Source of the DNA: an uncultured Veillonella sp.
GTDB taxonomy: Bacteria; Bacillota; Negativicutes; Veillonellales; Veillonellaceae
Length of the DNA: 50,303 nt
Reading direction: 5' to 3'
Assembly (NCBI GenBank): GCA_915066865.1
Contig: CAJZEE010000006.1
Span: 1-50,303, forward strand
Shown: piece by piece, positions 8,364 through 16,245 of the stretch
Numbering within the stretch: the first letter of the stretch is position 1
How the letters are laid out: every line of letters begins with the position of its first letter
Made by a program: the position numbers and the translations under genes
The notes under the pieces: model-generated
The model's input: the letters and a program-made list of their open reading frames with translations, nothing else
What the model was told of the DNA's origin: nothing
Database searches by the model: none

Positions 8364-9830
8364 CTATCCTAAAAGTGGCATTACGAACTGAATCCATGGA
8401 ATACCCACCACAATAAATATCGCAAGGTAGATAATCCCAAAGATAGCACCTAATTTCCAGAATTCAGGGCCTTTATTATAACCACTAGCAAACCAAATTG
8501 GGCTATGACCAGTACCATATGGTGTAAGGATACCCATAATACCCATTGGTACTAAAAGAATCAACATAACTTGAGCTGGATCAACACTAGGAATCTGAAG
8601 AATTAGAGTAGCAAATAAGCCTACCATGGCAGTTACATAAGCGGTGCCAGAAGCAAAGAAGTAACGAAGCAAGCAGAATGCTAATAACAAACCAAGAACT
8701 GCCATTGTGGGATCTAAGGATACTAAAGAACCACCTGCAGATTTAGCAAGCCACTCCAAAAAGCCTACGTTTTTAAGACCCGCAGCCATAGGTACGAGTG
8801 TAGCGAACCAAGTCAAAACATTCCATGCTGGTTTGTTAGCAAGGAAGTCTTGCCATGTCATAATCTTGGTGAAAATCATCAAGATAATAACAATCAAAGC
8901 TGTTGTAGTTGGGTTCACTTTAAATGTAGAAGCACCAATCCACAACACAAGAGCCAATACAGAAATCAAGGCCATGAAGATTTCACTGCGTGTCATGGAA
9001 CCTAATTTCTTATATTCATCCCTTGCCCATGCTGCAATTTCAGGGGACCCTTTTACCTCCGGTTTACAGAATACATAGGTCAATAATGGTGTGATGATAA
9101 ATAGTATAATACCCACTGGCAAGAATGCTAGGAACCATGTGCCCCAGTTGGCAGCTACGATACCCGACTTTGCAGACAATTCAAGAGCCAATGGATTTGG
9201 CGCCGCACCAGTCAAGAAAATAGAGCTAGATACACAAGTTGTTGCCAATGCTACCCAGTTCAAATAGGAACCAATTTTACGAGGATTCTTATCGGGGTAA
9301 GAATCGAACATCGGACAAATACTAGATACAATTGGATAAATCGTACCACCAGAACGAGCCGCATTACTTGGAATAAATGGAGCCAACACAAGGTCAGTAA
9401 TAGCAATAGCATACCCAAGGCCTAAAGAGGACTTTCCAAGCTTGGCTACGAGGAACAATGCAATACGTCGACCAAGACCAGAATTTTCATAACCGATACC
9501 GATCATAAATGCTGCGAATATCAACCACACGATAGCATTAGAGAAACCGCTAAGTCCCCAGCTGATAGCTTGGGCATCCGTAATAGCCTTTGCTACACCA
9601 GTTGCTTTGTCTATAATAGGTGCTGGACCAACCTTAAATAACATAGATACGGTAACAGCAATGATACCGATGAAAGCTGGTGGCATTGGTTCTAAAATCA
9701 ACCCCACCACAAGGCCTGCAAAAATACTTACATAAATCCAAGAATTTGCGCTAAGACCTTCAGGAGCACCGATGAGCCATACAAGAATAGCTACTACAAG
9801 CGGTGCAAATAATTTCCAATTCAACTTCAT
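8364..9830 (-). CDS. DASS family dicarboxylate/anion transporter
   Basis: This 488-aa multispanning protein belongs to the divalent anion:sodium symporter family. The paired substrate/sodium loops are visible as [10 protein letters not shown] in the N-terminal half and [16 protein letters not shown] in the C-terminal half. The latter form resembles the CitT/TtdT-like antiporter branch that exchanges citrate, tartrate or succinate. Such a carrier fits an organism living on lactate, malate and succinate interconversions. The ATG at 9830 has AAGGAG 8 nt upstream. It is a single-gene unit; 9831-10038 is AT-rich and divergent, and probably holds its promoter. Confidence 0.88.
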
Positions 9831-10038
9831 TAAGAACACTCCTTACTAAAAATAAAACTGCAAAATTGCTAATACAGTATAGCAGAATTTTTTTAGTGAG
9901 AATATAATATTCGTCATAATACTTATTGATTAATACTAAACTTTTAGTAATAGTTTTTACTAGATATTTTTGGTTTTATACAATACAATATAAATATCGA
10001 AAATTATTAATTTAACTAAAATTACTGAAAGGATTTAA

Positions 10039-10344
10039 ATGAAACCTTTTATACGCTATATAAAATCTTTATGGTTTCCAGTCATTATCGTATCAATTCT
10101 TTCGTTACTCACCGTGGCAGGCACATTATATATACCAACCTTAACGGCCACAATCATCAACGATGGCGTAGATATTCGCGACGTATCTCGTGAAAGCTTA
10201 CACAACACGGTAGGCATGGTACTGCAAGATACTTGGATTTTTACCGGCACTATCACAGAACAAGGAACACACCACGAACTCATCAAACGCGGTGGTCACT
10301 ATAAAGAACTATACGAAAACTATGTGGCAGGAATAAGTATATAA
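10039..10344 (+). pseudogene. internally deleted ABC exporter remnant
   Basis: The 101-codon open frame is a collage of one ABC exporter. Residues 1-46 match the start of a permease half (MKPFIRYIKSLWFP). They run into the nucleotide-binding domain from the Q-loop region (RESLHNTVGMVLQDTW), then directly into the C-terminal tail (EQGTHHELIKRGGHYKELY). Walker A, the signature motif and Walker B are all missing, as are five of six membrane helices, so it cannot act as a transporter. Two in-frame deletions are inferred, with joins at short similar peptides (GVDIRDVS and GTITEQGTH). The start has AAAGGA upstream, so a short peptide could still be made. Confidence 0.8.
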
Positions 10345-10779
10345 AATTCAGGATTGCCATTAACATCAATGTGAAGGGTTCCATATCCATCATTGATATC
10401 TTTCGTCATTTCATATATAGTAACCATAGAAGCAGAATTACTGGTCTGACTACCTGTACCTTTATGTACAGCAGCAGCAGTAATTCTGCTTTTTATTATA
10501 ATATATAATTTCATATAAATTAAAATCATTAGGTGAAACCCTTATTTTATTCAAACCTTGTTCCGTAGTTAACCTAATAGCACCTAAATCAAACAAATCA
10601 AAATCATGTGACGACCCATGACACGCAGCTTGATAGTACTGATAATTATATTGTTTTTGAAGCTTGTCTAAATCTTTTTCGTTTAGTATACTATTGTTAA
10701 TCATAAACTGATTAACACTCATTTGTCCGCTTGATTGGACGTTATTGACTGTTAATTGGTTTATTTTTTGTATTACCAT
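10320..10779 (-). pseudogene. unrecognised gene with apparent frameshift
   Basis: I do not recognise this protein. One frame (10779 to 10462) encodes 105 aa ending in an implausible NYCCCCT tail. A second frame (10529 to 10320) carries on with composition more like real protein (VTIYEMTKDINDGYG). The two overlap around a five-base homopolymer at 10490-10494 and a CAG triplet run, so a single gene of about 150 codons with one frameshift is likely. No clear ribosome-binding site precedes 10779. Its 3' end runs antisense into the ABC remnant. It could also be two chance frames. Confidence 0.35.
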
Positions 10780-10800
10780 ACAATAGAATTATAGGAAAAA

Positions 10801-10836
10801 AGAACCACCGATAAGCTGCAACTTATCGGTGGTTCT
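10801..10836 (-). terminator. terminator of the metNIQ operon
   Basis: The 15-bp stem AGAACCACCGATAAG / CTTATCGGTGGTTCT has a 6-nt loop. On the minus strand it is followed by TTTTTTCC. It lies 5 nt after the metQ stop. Confidence 0.9.
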
Positions 10837-10841
10837 CTTAT

Positions 10842-11666
10842 TTATTCACCTTTTGGTACAAACCATAAACCGTTATTATTTTTTTCCATGTAATCCTTAA
10901 ATTCTTGAGAATGATAAGCTGCTACAATGTCTTTTGCCCATTGAGCCTCTTTGTTTTTCTCGTTTACTACAAGTTGTAATAACCATTGTGGCAATACATC
11001 TTCATTTGCCAATGCAGATTTAGGATCAATTTTTGCATTATAAATAATAGCTCCTGTAATAACAATATAATCAAAATCAGTACGTACAGAAGGAATTGTA
11101 AGGGACTTCATTTCTGTAAATTTAAGATGTTTAGGATTTTCAATAATATCTGCTTGTGTGACTGTCGCTAAGTCTTTATTAGGATCAAGTTTAATCCAAC
11201 CGATTTTTTGCAACAACGCATAGGCACGAGCCATGTTAGACGCATCATTAGGAACTGCAATAGTATCGCCATCAGCTACTTGATCTAAAGATGTCTTAGA
11301 ACCACTAAAGATACCAGCTGGCACTGTTGGAATTGGGGTCAATGCTACAAGATGACCATTTTGTTTTTCGTTGAAGTTTTTCATGTATGCTGTATGTTGT
11401 TCAACATTAAAATCAACTTCACCATCACTCAATACTTGGTCTGCTTGTACCAAGTCAGACATATCTACACCTTTGAAGGTATAGCCTTGTTTTTCTAAAA
11501 TTGGTTTTACACCTTTTTCAAACAATTCAGAATAAGGGCCTTGAGATTTACTATAGGTTAATTCTTTTTTAGCACCATTATCGCTATTATTAGAGCCGCA
11601 ACCTGCGATAAAAGCTACGCTAAATACTAATGCCATACCAAGGGCAAGGAATTTTTTAAATTTCAT
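10842..11666 (-). CDS. metQ: methionine-binding lipoprotein MetQ
   Basis: This 274-aa NlpA-family binding protein has a lipoprotein signal peptide, with lipobox FIAGC and Cys near residue 22. A long polar linker is followed by a two-lobed periplasmic-binding fold (NVEQHTAYMKNFN, PTVPAGIFSG, PNDASNMARA are family-typical). It captures D/L-methionine for the MetNI importer. The start is the ATG at 11666 with AGGAG 8 nt upstream; a longer in-frame extension lacks a ribosome site. Third gene of metN-metI-metQ. Confidence 0.95.
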   Translation of the reverse strand: MKFKKFLALGMALVFSVAFIAGCGSNNSDNGAKKELTYSKSQGPYSELFEKGVKPILEKQGYTFKGVDMSDLVQADQVLSDGEVDFNVEQHTAYMKNFNEKQNGHLVALTPIPTVPAGIFSGSKTSLDQVADGDTIAVPNDASNMARAYALLQKIGWIKLDPNKDLATVTQADIIENPKHLKFTEMKSLTIPSVRTDFDYIVITGAIIYNAKIDPKSALANEDVLPQWLLQLVVNEKNKEAQWAKDIVAAYHSQEFKDYMEKNNNGLWFVPKGE

Positions 11667-11720
11667 AGTGCATTCTCCTATACTTTCACAATCCATATAA
11701 CTAAAATCTATTTCATCAAA

Positions 11721-12392
11721 TTAGGAACGACGCGCACGACGTGCAAAGTAGTTACCTATTGTTTGAATAATTTGAACAAAAATAATTAAAATAACAACGG
11801 TAAATAGCATCAATGGGAAGTTCAACCGTTCATAACCATAGGTAAGAGCCAAGTCACCTACACCACCTGCACCAATGGCACCAGCCATAGCAGTAGCACC
11901 GATAAGACCTATAGTACCTGTTGTAATGGATAAGATAAGCGATCCCTTTGCCTCTGGTAAAAGGAAATGCCAAATCACCTCAAAATGAGAGGCCCCCATA
12001 GACTGTGCAGCCTCAATAATGCCTTTATTGACCTCTAAAATAGAGTTTTCAAAGAGTCGAGCAAGATAAGGCGCAATGAATATAACAAGCGGTACAATAG
12101 CCGCCGTTGTGCCCACACGAGTACCAACAATCATCTTAGTCAACGGTAAGATAAACACCATCAAGATGATAAATGGTACGGAACGCACGATATTAACAAT
12201 TGTATTTGTAATGGTATAAACAACACTATTTTTAACAATCCCATTAGGATTTGTTACCACCAGTGTAACTGCAATAATTAACCCTAGTATTGTACCAATG
12301 AATAGAGATAGGAACACCATATATAATGTTTGTTCTGCAGCTAGTAATAACTGCGAACCGGGAACGCCAAGTTCTTGCATAAAGAAATCCAT
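11721..12392 (-). CDS. metI: methionine ABC transporter permease MetI
   Basis: This 223-aa permease has five membrane segments. The coupling loop that contacts the ATPase is visible as EAAQSMGASHFEVIWHFLLPEAKGS, quoted here only by its ends EAAQSMGAS and LLPEAKGS. The ATG at 12392 overlaps the metN stop by one base (TAATG), with AGGAGG at the end of metN. This tight coupling supports balanced MetN and MetI synthesis. Confidence 0.95.
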   Translation of the reverse strand: MDFFMQELGVPGSQLLLAAEQTLYMVFLSLFIGTILGLIIAVTLVVTNPNGIVKNSVVYTITNTIVNIVRSVPFIILMVFILPLTKMIVGTRVGTTAAIVPLVIFIAPYLARLFENSILEVNKGIIEAAQSMGASHFEVIWHFLLPEAKGSLILSITTGTIGLIGATAMAGAIGAGGVGDLALTYGYERLNFPLMLFTVVILIIFVQIIQTIGNYFARRARRS

Positions 12393-13414
12393 TATAGTGC
12401 CACCTCCTGCCATTCAATGACTTGTGTCACAAGATACTCTTTTACCTTGCCCACTTCAAGATCATCACCAATGAACTGAACGATGAAAATTCCAAGTACC
12501 GTATGCTCTAACTCTGTTACCGTAGCAAACAACACACTCGTTTCTAAATCAAAAGTTTTATTAATATGATATAGCACATTATCAGTTGTATTATTTCCTA
12601 AGAAGTGCATTTTAAGTATTGTGTAAGGCCTTTTATCACAAGCCAAGGTATGTTTAACTGTAGATGGGATTTCATCAGGAATAACAGTCCTAACAAATCG
12701 TTTTGTTGTTTCATGCTTAGGTTTACTAAACACCTCAAGTACAGAACCTCTCTCGATAAGCTTCCCATATTCCATAACTACAACGCGATTACATATCTTT
12801 TGGATTACATCTATCTCATGAGTTACGATAACGACTGTTACCCCTAGTTCACGATTAACGCGTTCTAATAATTGAAGAATAGACTCTGTTGTATCTGGAT
12901 CAAGAGCACTTGTTGCTTCATCGCAAAGCAGAATTGATGGATCTGTAGCCAACGCACGAGCAATACCAACGCGCTGCTTTTGACCACCAGATAATTCTCC
13001 TGGATAGGCATTTGCTTTATCACCTAAATCAACAAAGTCTAACAAGGTTTTAACCTTATTATCAATCTCTGATTTAGGAACTTTATTTAGAATTAATGGA
13101 ATCGCCACATTATCATACACAGATTTAGCATTCAATAAATTGAACTGTTGAAACACCATGCCGATGCGCTTACGAACCTTTCTGAGCTCGTTAAAACTTA
13201 AACCATTGATATTCACACCATCTATTTCAACATGACCAGAGGTAGGTACCTCTAAAGCATTAATCATGCGTAACAGTGTAGATTTACCGGCTCCACTAAA
13301 GCCAATAATGCCAAATATGTCGCCTTTTTCTATGGTAAAGTTTACATCAGATAATGCAGTAACCTTTTGCTTATTAACATCAAACTCTTTCGTTACATTT
13401 CGTATAGCAATCAC
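12392..13414 (-). CDS. metN: methionine ABC transporter ATPase MetN
   Basis: This 340-aa ATPase has Walker A GFSGAGKST (about residues 38-46), signature LSGGQKQR, Walker B ILLCDEATSALD and H-loop VTHE. It has a C-terminal NIL regulatory domain (about 265-340) that in E. coli MetN binds methionine and inhibits transport. The start is GTG at 13414 with GAGGTGG 4 nt upstream; no ATG fits. It is first in the operon and has its own promoter. Confidence 0.96.
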   Translation of the reverse strand: MIAIRNVTKEFDVNKQKVTALSDVNFTIEKGDIFGIIGFSGAGKSTLLRMINALEVPTSGHVEIDGVNINGLSFNELRKVRKRIGMVFQQFNLLNAKSVYDNVAIPLILNKVPKSEIDNKVKTLLDFVDLGDKANAYPGELSGGQKQRVGIARALATDPSILLCDEATSALDPDTTESILQLLERVNRELGVTVVIVTHEIDVIQKICNRVVVMEYGKLIERGSVLEVFSKPKHETTKRFVRTVIPDEIPSTVKHTLACDKRPYTILKMHFLGNNTTDNVLYHINKTFDLETSVLFATVTELEHTVLGIFIVQFIGDDLEVGKVKEYLVTQVIEWQEVAL

Positions 13415-13427
13415 TGTACCACCTCTT

Positions 13428-13527
13428 TTCCTACAATTCAGTAGGAATTAATTTTAAATTTAAAACATATCTATAAGGTATGATTTAATTATGTACTTAG
13501 ATTACTACAATTTATAAGGACTGTCAA
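13428..13527 (-). promoter_or_regulatory. metNIQ promoter and leader hairpin
   Basis: TTGACA (13522-13527) and TAATCT (13499-13504) are 17 bp apart on the minus strand. The roughly 80-nt leader ends in the hairpin TTCCTAC-6 nt-GTAGGAA (13428-13447), immediately before the GAGGTGG ribosome site. It has no visible SAM riboswitch core. The hairpin could modulate initiation or be a repressor site. Confidence 0.6.
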
Positions 13528-13532
13528 ACCAA

Positions 13533-13569
13533 AAAAGAACCTCACCAGTTAAAAGGTTGAGGTTCTTTT
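13533..13569 (-). terminator. terminator after the EamA gene
   Basis: AAAAGAACCTCA and TGAGGTTCTTTT form a 12-bp stem. On the minus strand the tail is TTTTTTGG. It lies just upstream of the metN promoter. Confidence 0.75.
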
Positions 13570-13667
13570 ATTATATAGCTCTTATCTTATAAGGGTTCAC
13601 ATCCCTATTCATCTAATTTTATTTTTTTACATCAAGCTGAACCAATTCAAACACTAACAAAAATAAA

Positions 13668-14534
13668 TTATCTATATCGATTAAAGAGATATAGGGATCC
13701 TAAAATGACAGGCGCCCCTATATAGAGACCCATATTAGGTATTTCCCCCAATAAGAAGGCTGCTACAATAGCTGCCACTATAGGCGAGATATACATAAAA
13801 TTAGTTACATCAGAAACCTTTTCAGCATGTTCCAAGGCATAGCTCCAGAATACAAAGCCTAACGCACTAGATAGGAATGCTAAATAGGCCATAGCAAATT
13901 TTGCACTAATCGGTGCCACCACAATCAATTCAATAGCATGTTCCGCAAAGGGCAATGCCATAATAGCCCCCGTAAACATAGACCACATGGCGATAGTGAT
14001 AGGCTTATGTCCCTTTAAACTAAGTCCACGATTTAGAATATTATACACTGCAAAGAGTATCATCCCTAACAAAGTCCACAAGGCTCCTACAGGAATAGTA
14101 AGGGCGGAATTCCATAGAATAATTATGGCTACACCTATAAATGCAGTTATGGTAAATAGCCATCCTATAGGTCGTATTGTATCCTTATAAATAATCGTGG
14201 CCATCAGTGCTGTCGTCATCGGAGTCAAGGCCATAATAATACTGGATGTGGCCGCTGGAATTGTGCGCAAGCCTTCATTAAATACAACTTGGTAAAGAAA
14301 ATTCCCTGTAGCACCTAACAGAATATATAGTCCCCACTCACGCCATGTTGTCGGTATATGTAGCCCTTTTACAACACCGATTACCAGCATAAGTAAAGCG
14401 CCACCCATGACCCTTGCCACAGACAATGTCAATGAATCTACTGACTGTAATGCTATTTTACTGAAAGGAAATGCAGTAGCCCACACCGCAATAGTAGCAG
14501 AAGCACCTAAAAGTGCTTTCTTTCGATTTGTCAT
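13668..14534 (-). CDS. EamA/DMT superfamily transporter
   Basis: This 288-aa membrane protein has ten predicted helices arranged as two EamA repeats, each with a conserved P-x-x-x-A pattern (PAATSSIIMALTPMTTAL in the first repeat). DMT proteins export metabolites such as amino acids or pathway intermediates. Substrate is unknown; proximity to metNIQ does not prove a methionine role. The start is the ATG at 14534 with AAAGGTGG 7 nt upstream; the ATG 6 nt earlier abuts that site. Transcribed alone toward a terminator. Confidence 0.85.
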   Translation of the reverse strand: MTNRKKALLGASATIAVWATAFPFSKIALQSVDSLTLSVARVMGGALLMLVIGVVKGLHIPTTWREWGLYILLGATGNFLYQVVFNEGLRTIPAATSSIIMALTPMTTALMATIIYKDTIRPIGWLFTITAFIGVAIIILWNSALTIPVGALWTLLGMILFAVYNILNRGLSLKGHKPITIAMWSMFTGAIMALPFAEHAIELIVVAPISAKFAMAYLAFLSSALGFVFWSYALEHAEKVSDVTNFMYISPIVAAIVAAFLLGEIPNMGLYIGAPVILGSLYLFNRYR

Positions 14535-14709
14535 TAACATCCACCTTTCAATAGCATTCGCCTATACAATCTTATAATCCACTTTGATTAACGTATATTC
14601 TATCCAAATTATTTCTATCTTGATTCATTCTACCAAGATCATGTTATCTACATGTTTTATAGCTTAATAACACTATCTCAATAGTACCATAATATACCCC
14701 TAACACTAC

Positions 14710-14844
14710 AATAAATTAAATCATATTTTTTATTCCTATGAAGGGGATGCTTTGTTCCTTATGGGACCTACAAAATGTGTAACAAAGTCGTTAGAAAAAG
14801 TAATAACGCTTTATGAAAACTATGTAGCAGATATGTCTATGTAG
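14710..14844 (+). pseudogene. chimeric relic: pyruvate formate-lyase N-terminus joined to ABC-exporter tail
   Basis: The open frame reads YEGDALFLMGPT, then TKSLEKVITLYE, closely matching residues 31-56 of the intact PFL at 16246 (YEGDDSFLAGPT, TKLWEQVMKLYE). From LYE onward it reads NYVADMSM and stops at 14842-14844. This tail matches the ABC remnant at 10039 (LYENYVAGISI). DNA similarity is visible on both sides (TATGAAGGGGA; GAAAACTATGT). No start codon or ribosome site is evident and the frame closes upstream near 14700. It is a fossil of recombination between two gene fragments. The rest of 14535-14709 is AT-rich and empty. Confidence 0.72.
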
Positions 14845-14853
14845 TTAATACAA

Positions 14854-15726
14854 CTATTCACTTAACTTGACTATTGTAAGTTCACTATTGATTCCATTAA
14901 TTTCAATTTGATTTTCTGATTCAGACACAGAAAAATCGTCTACAAGATGTCCACGATCTTCAAAGAGCAATTTAGTACGAATACCTTTTTTCACCGCTTT
15001 GAAAGCATACTCGTGAGGGACATGCAGCCGAGATTTCGCCGATATCTGATTCACATCAATTCGCCCCGTATAATCCGCTACATATATCTCCATTGGAGAG
15101 TTGTTATCCAGCTCTATATGACTGTTACCGCCGGCAATATAAATTTCTTTAACCGCTCCGTCTAGCTCAAACTTTTCACTAATAATATCAAATAGCTCTA
15201 GTTTTTCACAATGGGTCGCTAGCTCCGTATCTCCCATATATTTTTCAGGCAAATTTATAAAAATCCACAAATGTTCTTTTACAAGCTCTTCAGATAAGGA
15301 TTTGGAACAATTTACATCCACATCGATACGCCTTTTGATATCATCGATTTTTACTTTCACCAGTTCCGTCAAATTTTCAATAGTATCACTGACCAATTGA
15401 ACCTTTATCTTCTCACCCTCTCCAGCTCTCATTTTTACGCAATTAACAGAACCCAGTTTAATATCGAAATGTTTTATCTCATCGATATCATATTCTACGA
15501 TGCTTTCATAAGGATATCGAGGTTTAACCGCTTCTTCTGAAAGCAATTCATCCACAGAGACATTGAATACACCTGAAAGGGCCTTTAAATTTGAAATATC
15601 CGGCATTCCATTGCCCGATTCCCACTTTGTTATGGCCTGTCTCGACACATTAAGTGTTTCTGCTAATTTCCCCTGAGATAATCCAGATTGTGTTCTATAC
15701 TCCCGTAATTTTTCATTAAAATCCAT
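14854..15726 (-). CDS. XRE-family regulator with C-terminal beta-rich domain
   Basis: The protein has 290 aa. Residues about 4-60 form an XRE helix-turn-helix (LSQGKLAETLNVSRQAITKW). The remaining 220 residues are beta-rich with repeating short strands, like DUF4097-type adhesin-like modules found on Firmicute XRE regulators. The ligand or signal is unknown. The ATG at 15726 has AGGAGG 7 nt upstream. Target genes are not obvious: the neighbours are relics and the PFL operon. Confidence 0.82.
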   Translation of the reverse strand: MDFNEKLREYRTQSGLSQGKLAETLNVSRQAITKWESGNGMPDISNLKALSGVFNVSVDELLSEEAVKPRYPYESIVEYDIDEIKHFDIKLGSVNCVKMRAGEGEKIKVQLVSDTIENLTELVKVKIDDIKRRIDVDVNCSKSLSEELVKEHLWIFINLPEKYMGDTELATHCEKLELFDIISEKFELDGAVKEIYIAGGNSHIELDNNSPMEIYVADYTGRIDVNQISAKSRLHVPHEYAFKAVKKGIRTKLLFEDRGHLVDDFSVSESENQIEINGINSELTIVKLSE

Positions 15727-16245
15727 AATGTGACCTCCTATTTTAAGCAATATCAGTTACTCTTCAACAAGAGCTGCTCAGAGTATAGTATATAGTGTCA
15801 GTGAAGAAAAGAAACGCTTGTTTTCCTGGCTGGCAACGTTCCGTAGCATTACAATATACATGCATTTATAAAGACTTGCAGGCTGATTCTGTACAAGATA
15901 TAAACGGCCTCCGAACAGTACACAAATATAAACTATCCAATCATACTATTGAATAATCCGCCTTCATCCTCTTTAATAAAATTTTTATTTCCTTTATTAA
16001 TATTGATATGCAATTTCATATTATTATATATACATTAAATGAAATTGCAAAAAGCAAAATCCCATATAAGCCTATATATACTGGTGTATTTAAACAATTT
16101 AGCTTATGGAAATTTATGAGATACTTCACAAAATTGCATAGTATGTATTGAAAATCTATATCATCTATTCATTGTAGAATTGCTACAAACATTGTACACT
16201 ATAGGCATAGAAATCTATAGTTATATCCTTTTATGGAGGTGCAAA
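15727..16245. promoter_or_regulatory. divergent regulatory region upstream of the PFL operon
   Basis: There is no gene over 519 bp. It holds an 11-bp-arm inverted repeat, TGCAATTTCAT (16009-16019) and ATGAAATTGCA (16039-16049). It also holds the compact palindrome TTGTAGAATTGCTACAA (16172-16188), 58 nt before the PFL start, which is a plausible operator; it resembles but does not match the Rex consensus. About 15780-15960 is slightly richer in GC and could be an eroded gene, but I recognise nothing in it. Confidence 0.5.

Noticed and set aside
15780..15960. Possible decayed gene upstream of the PFL operon
   Set aside because: Short frames exist, but none matches a recognisable protein and stops are frequent on both strands.
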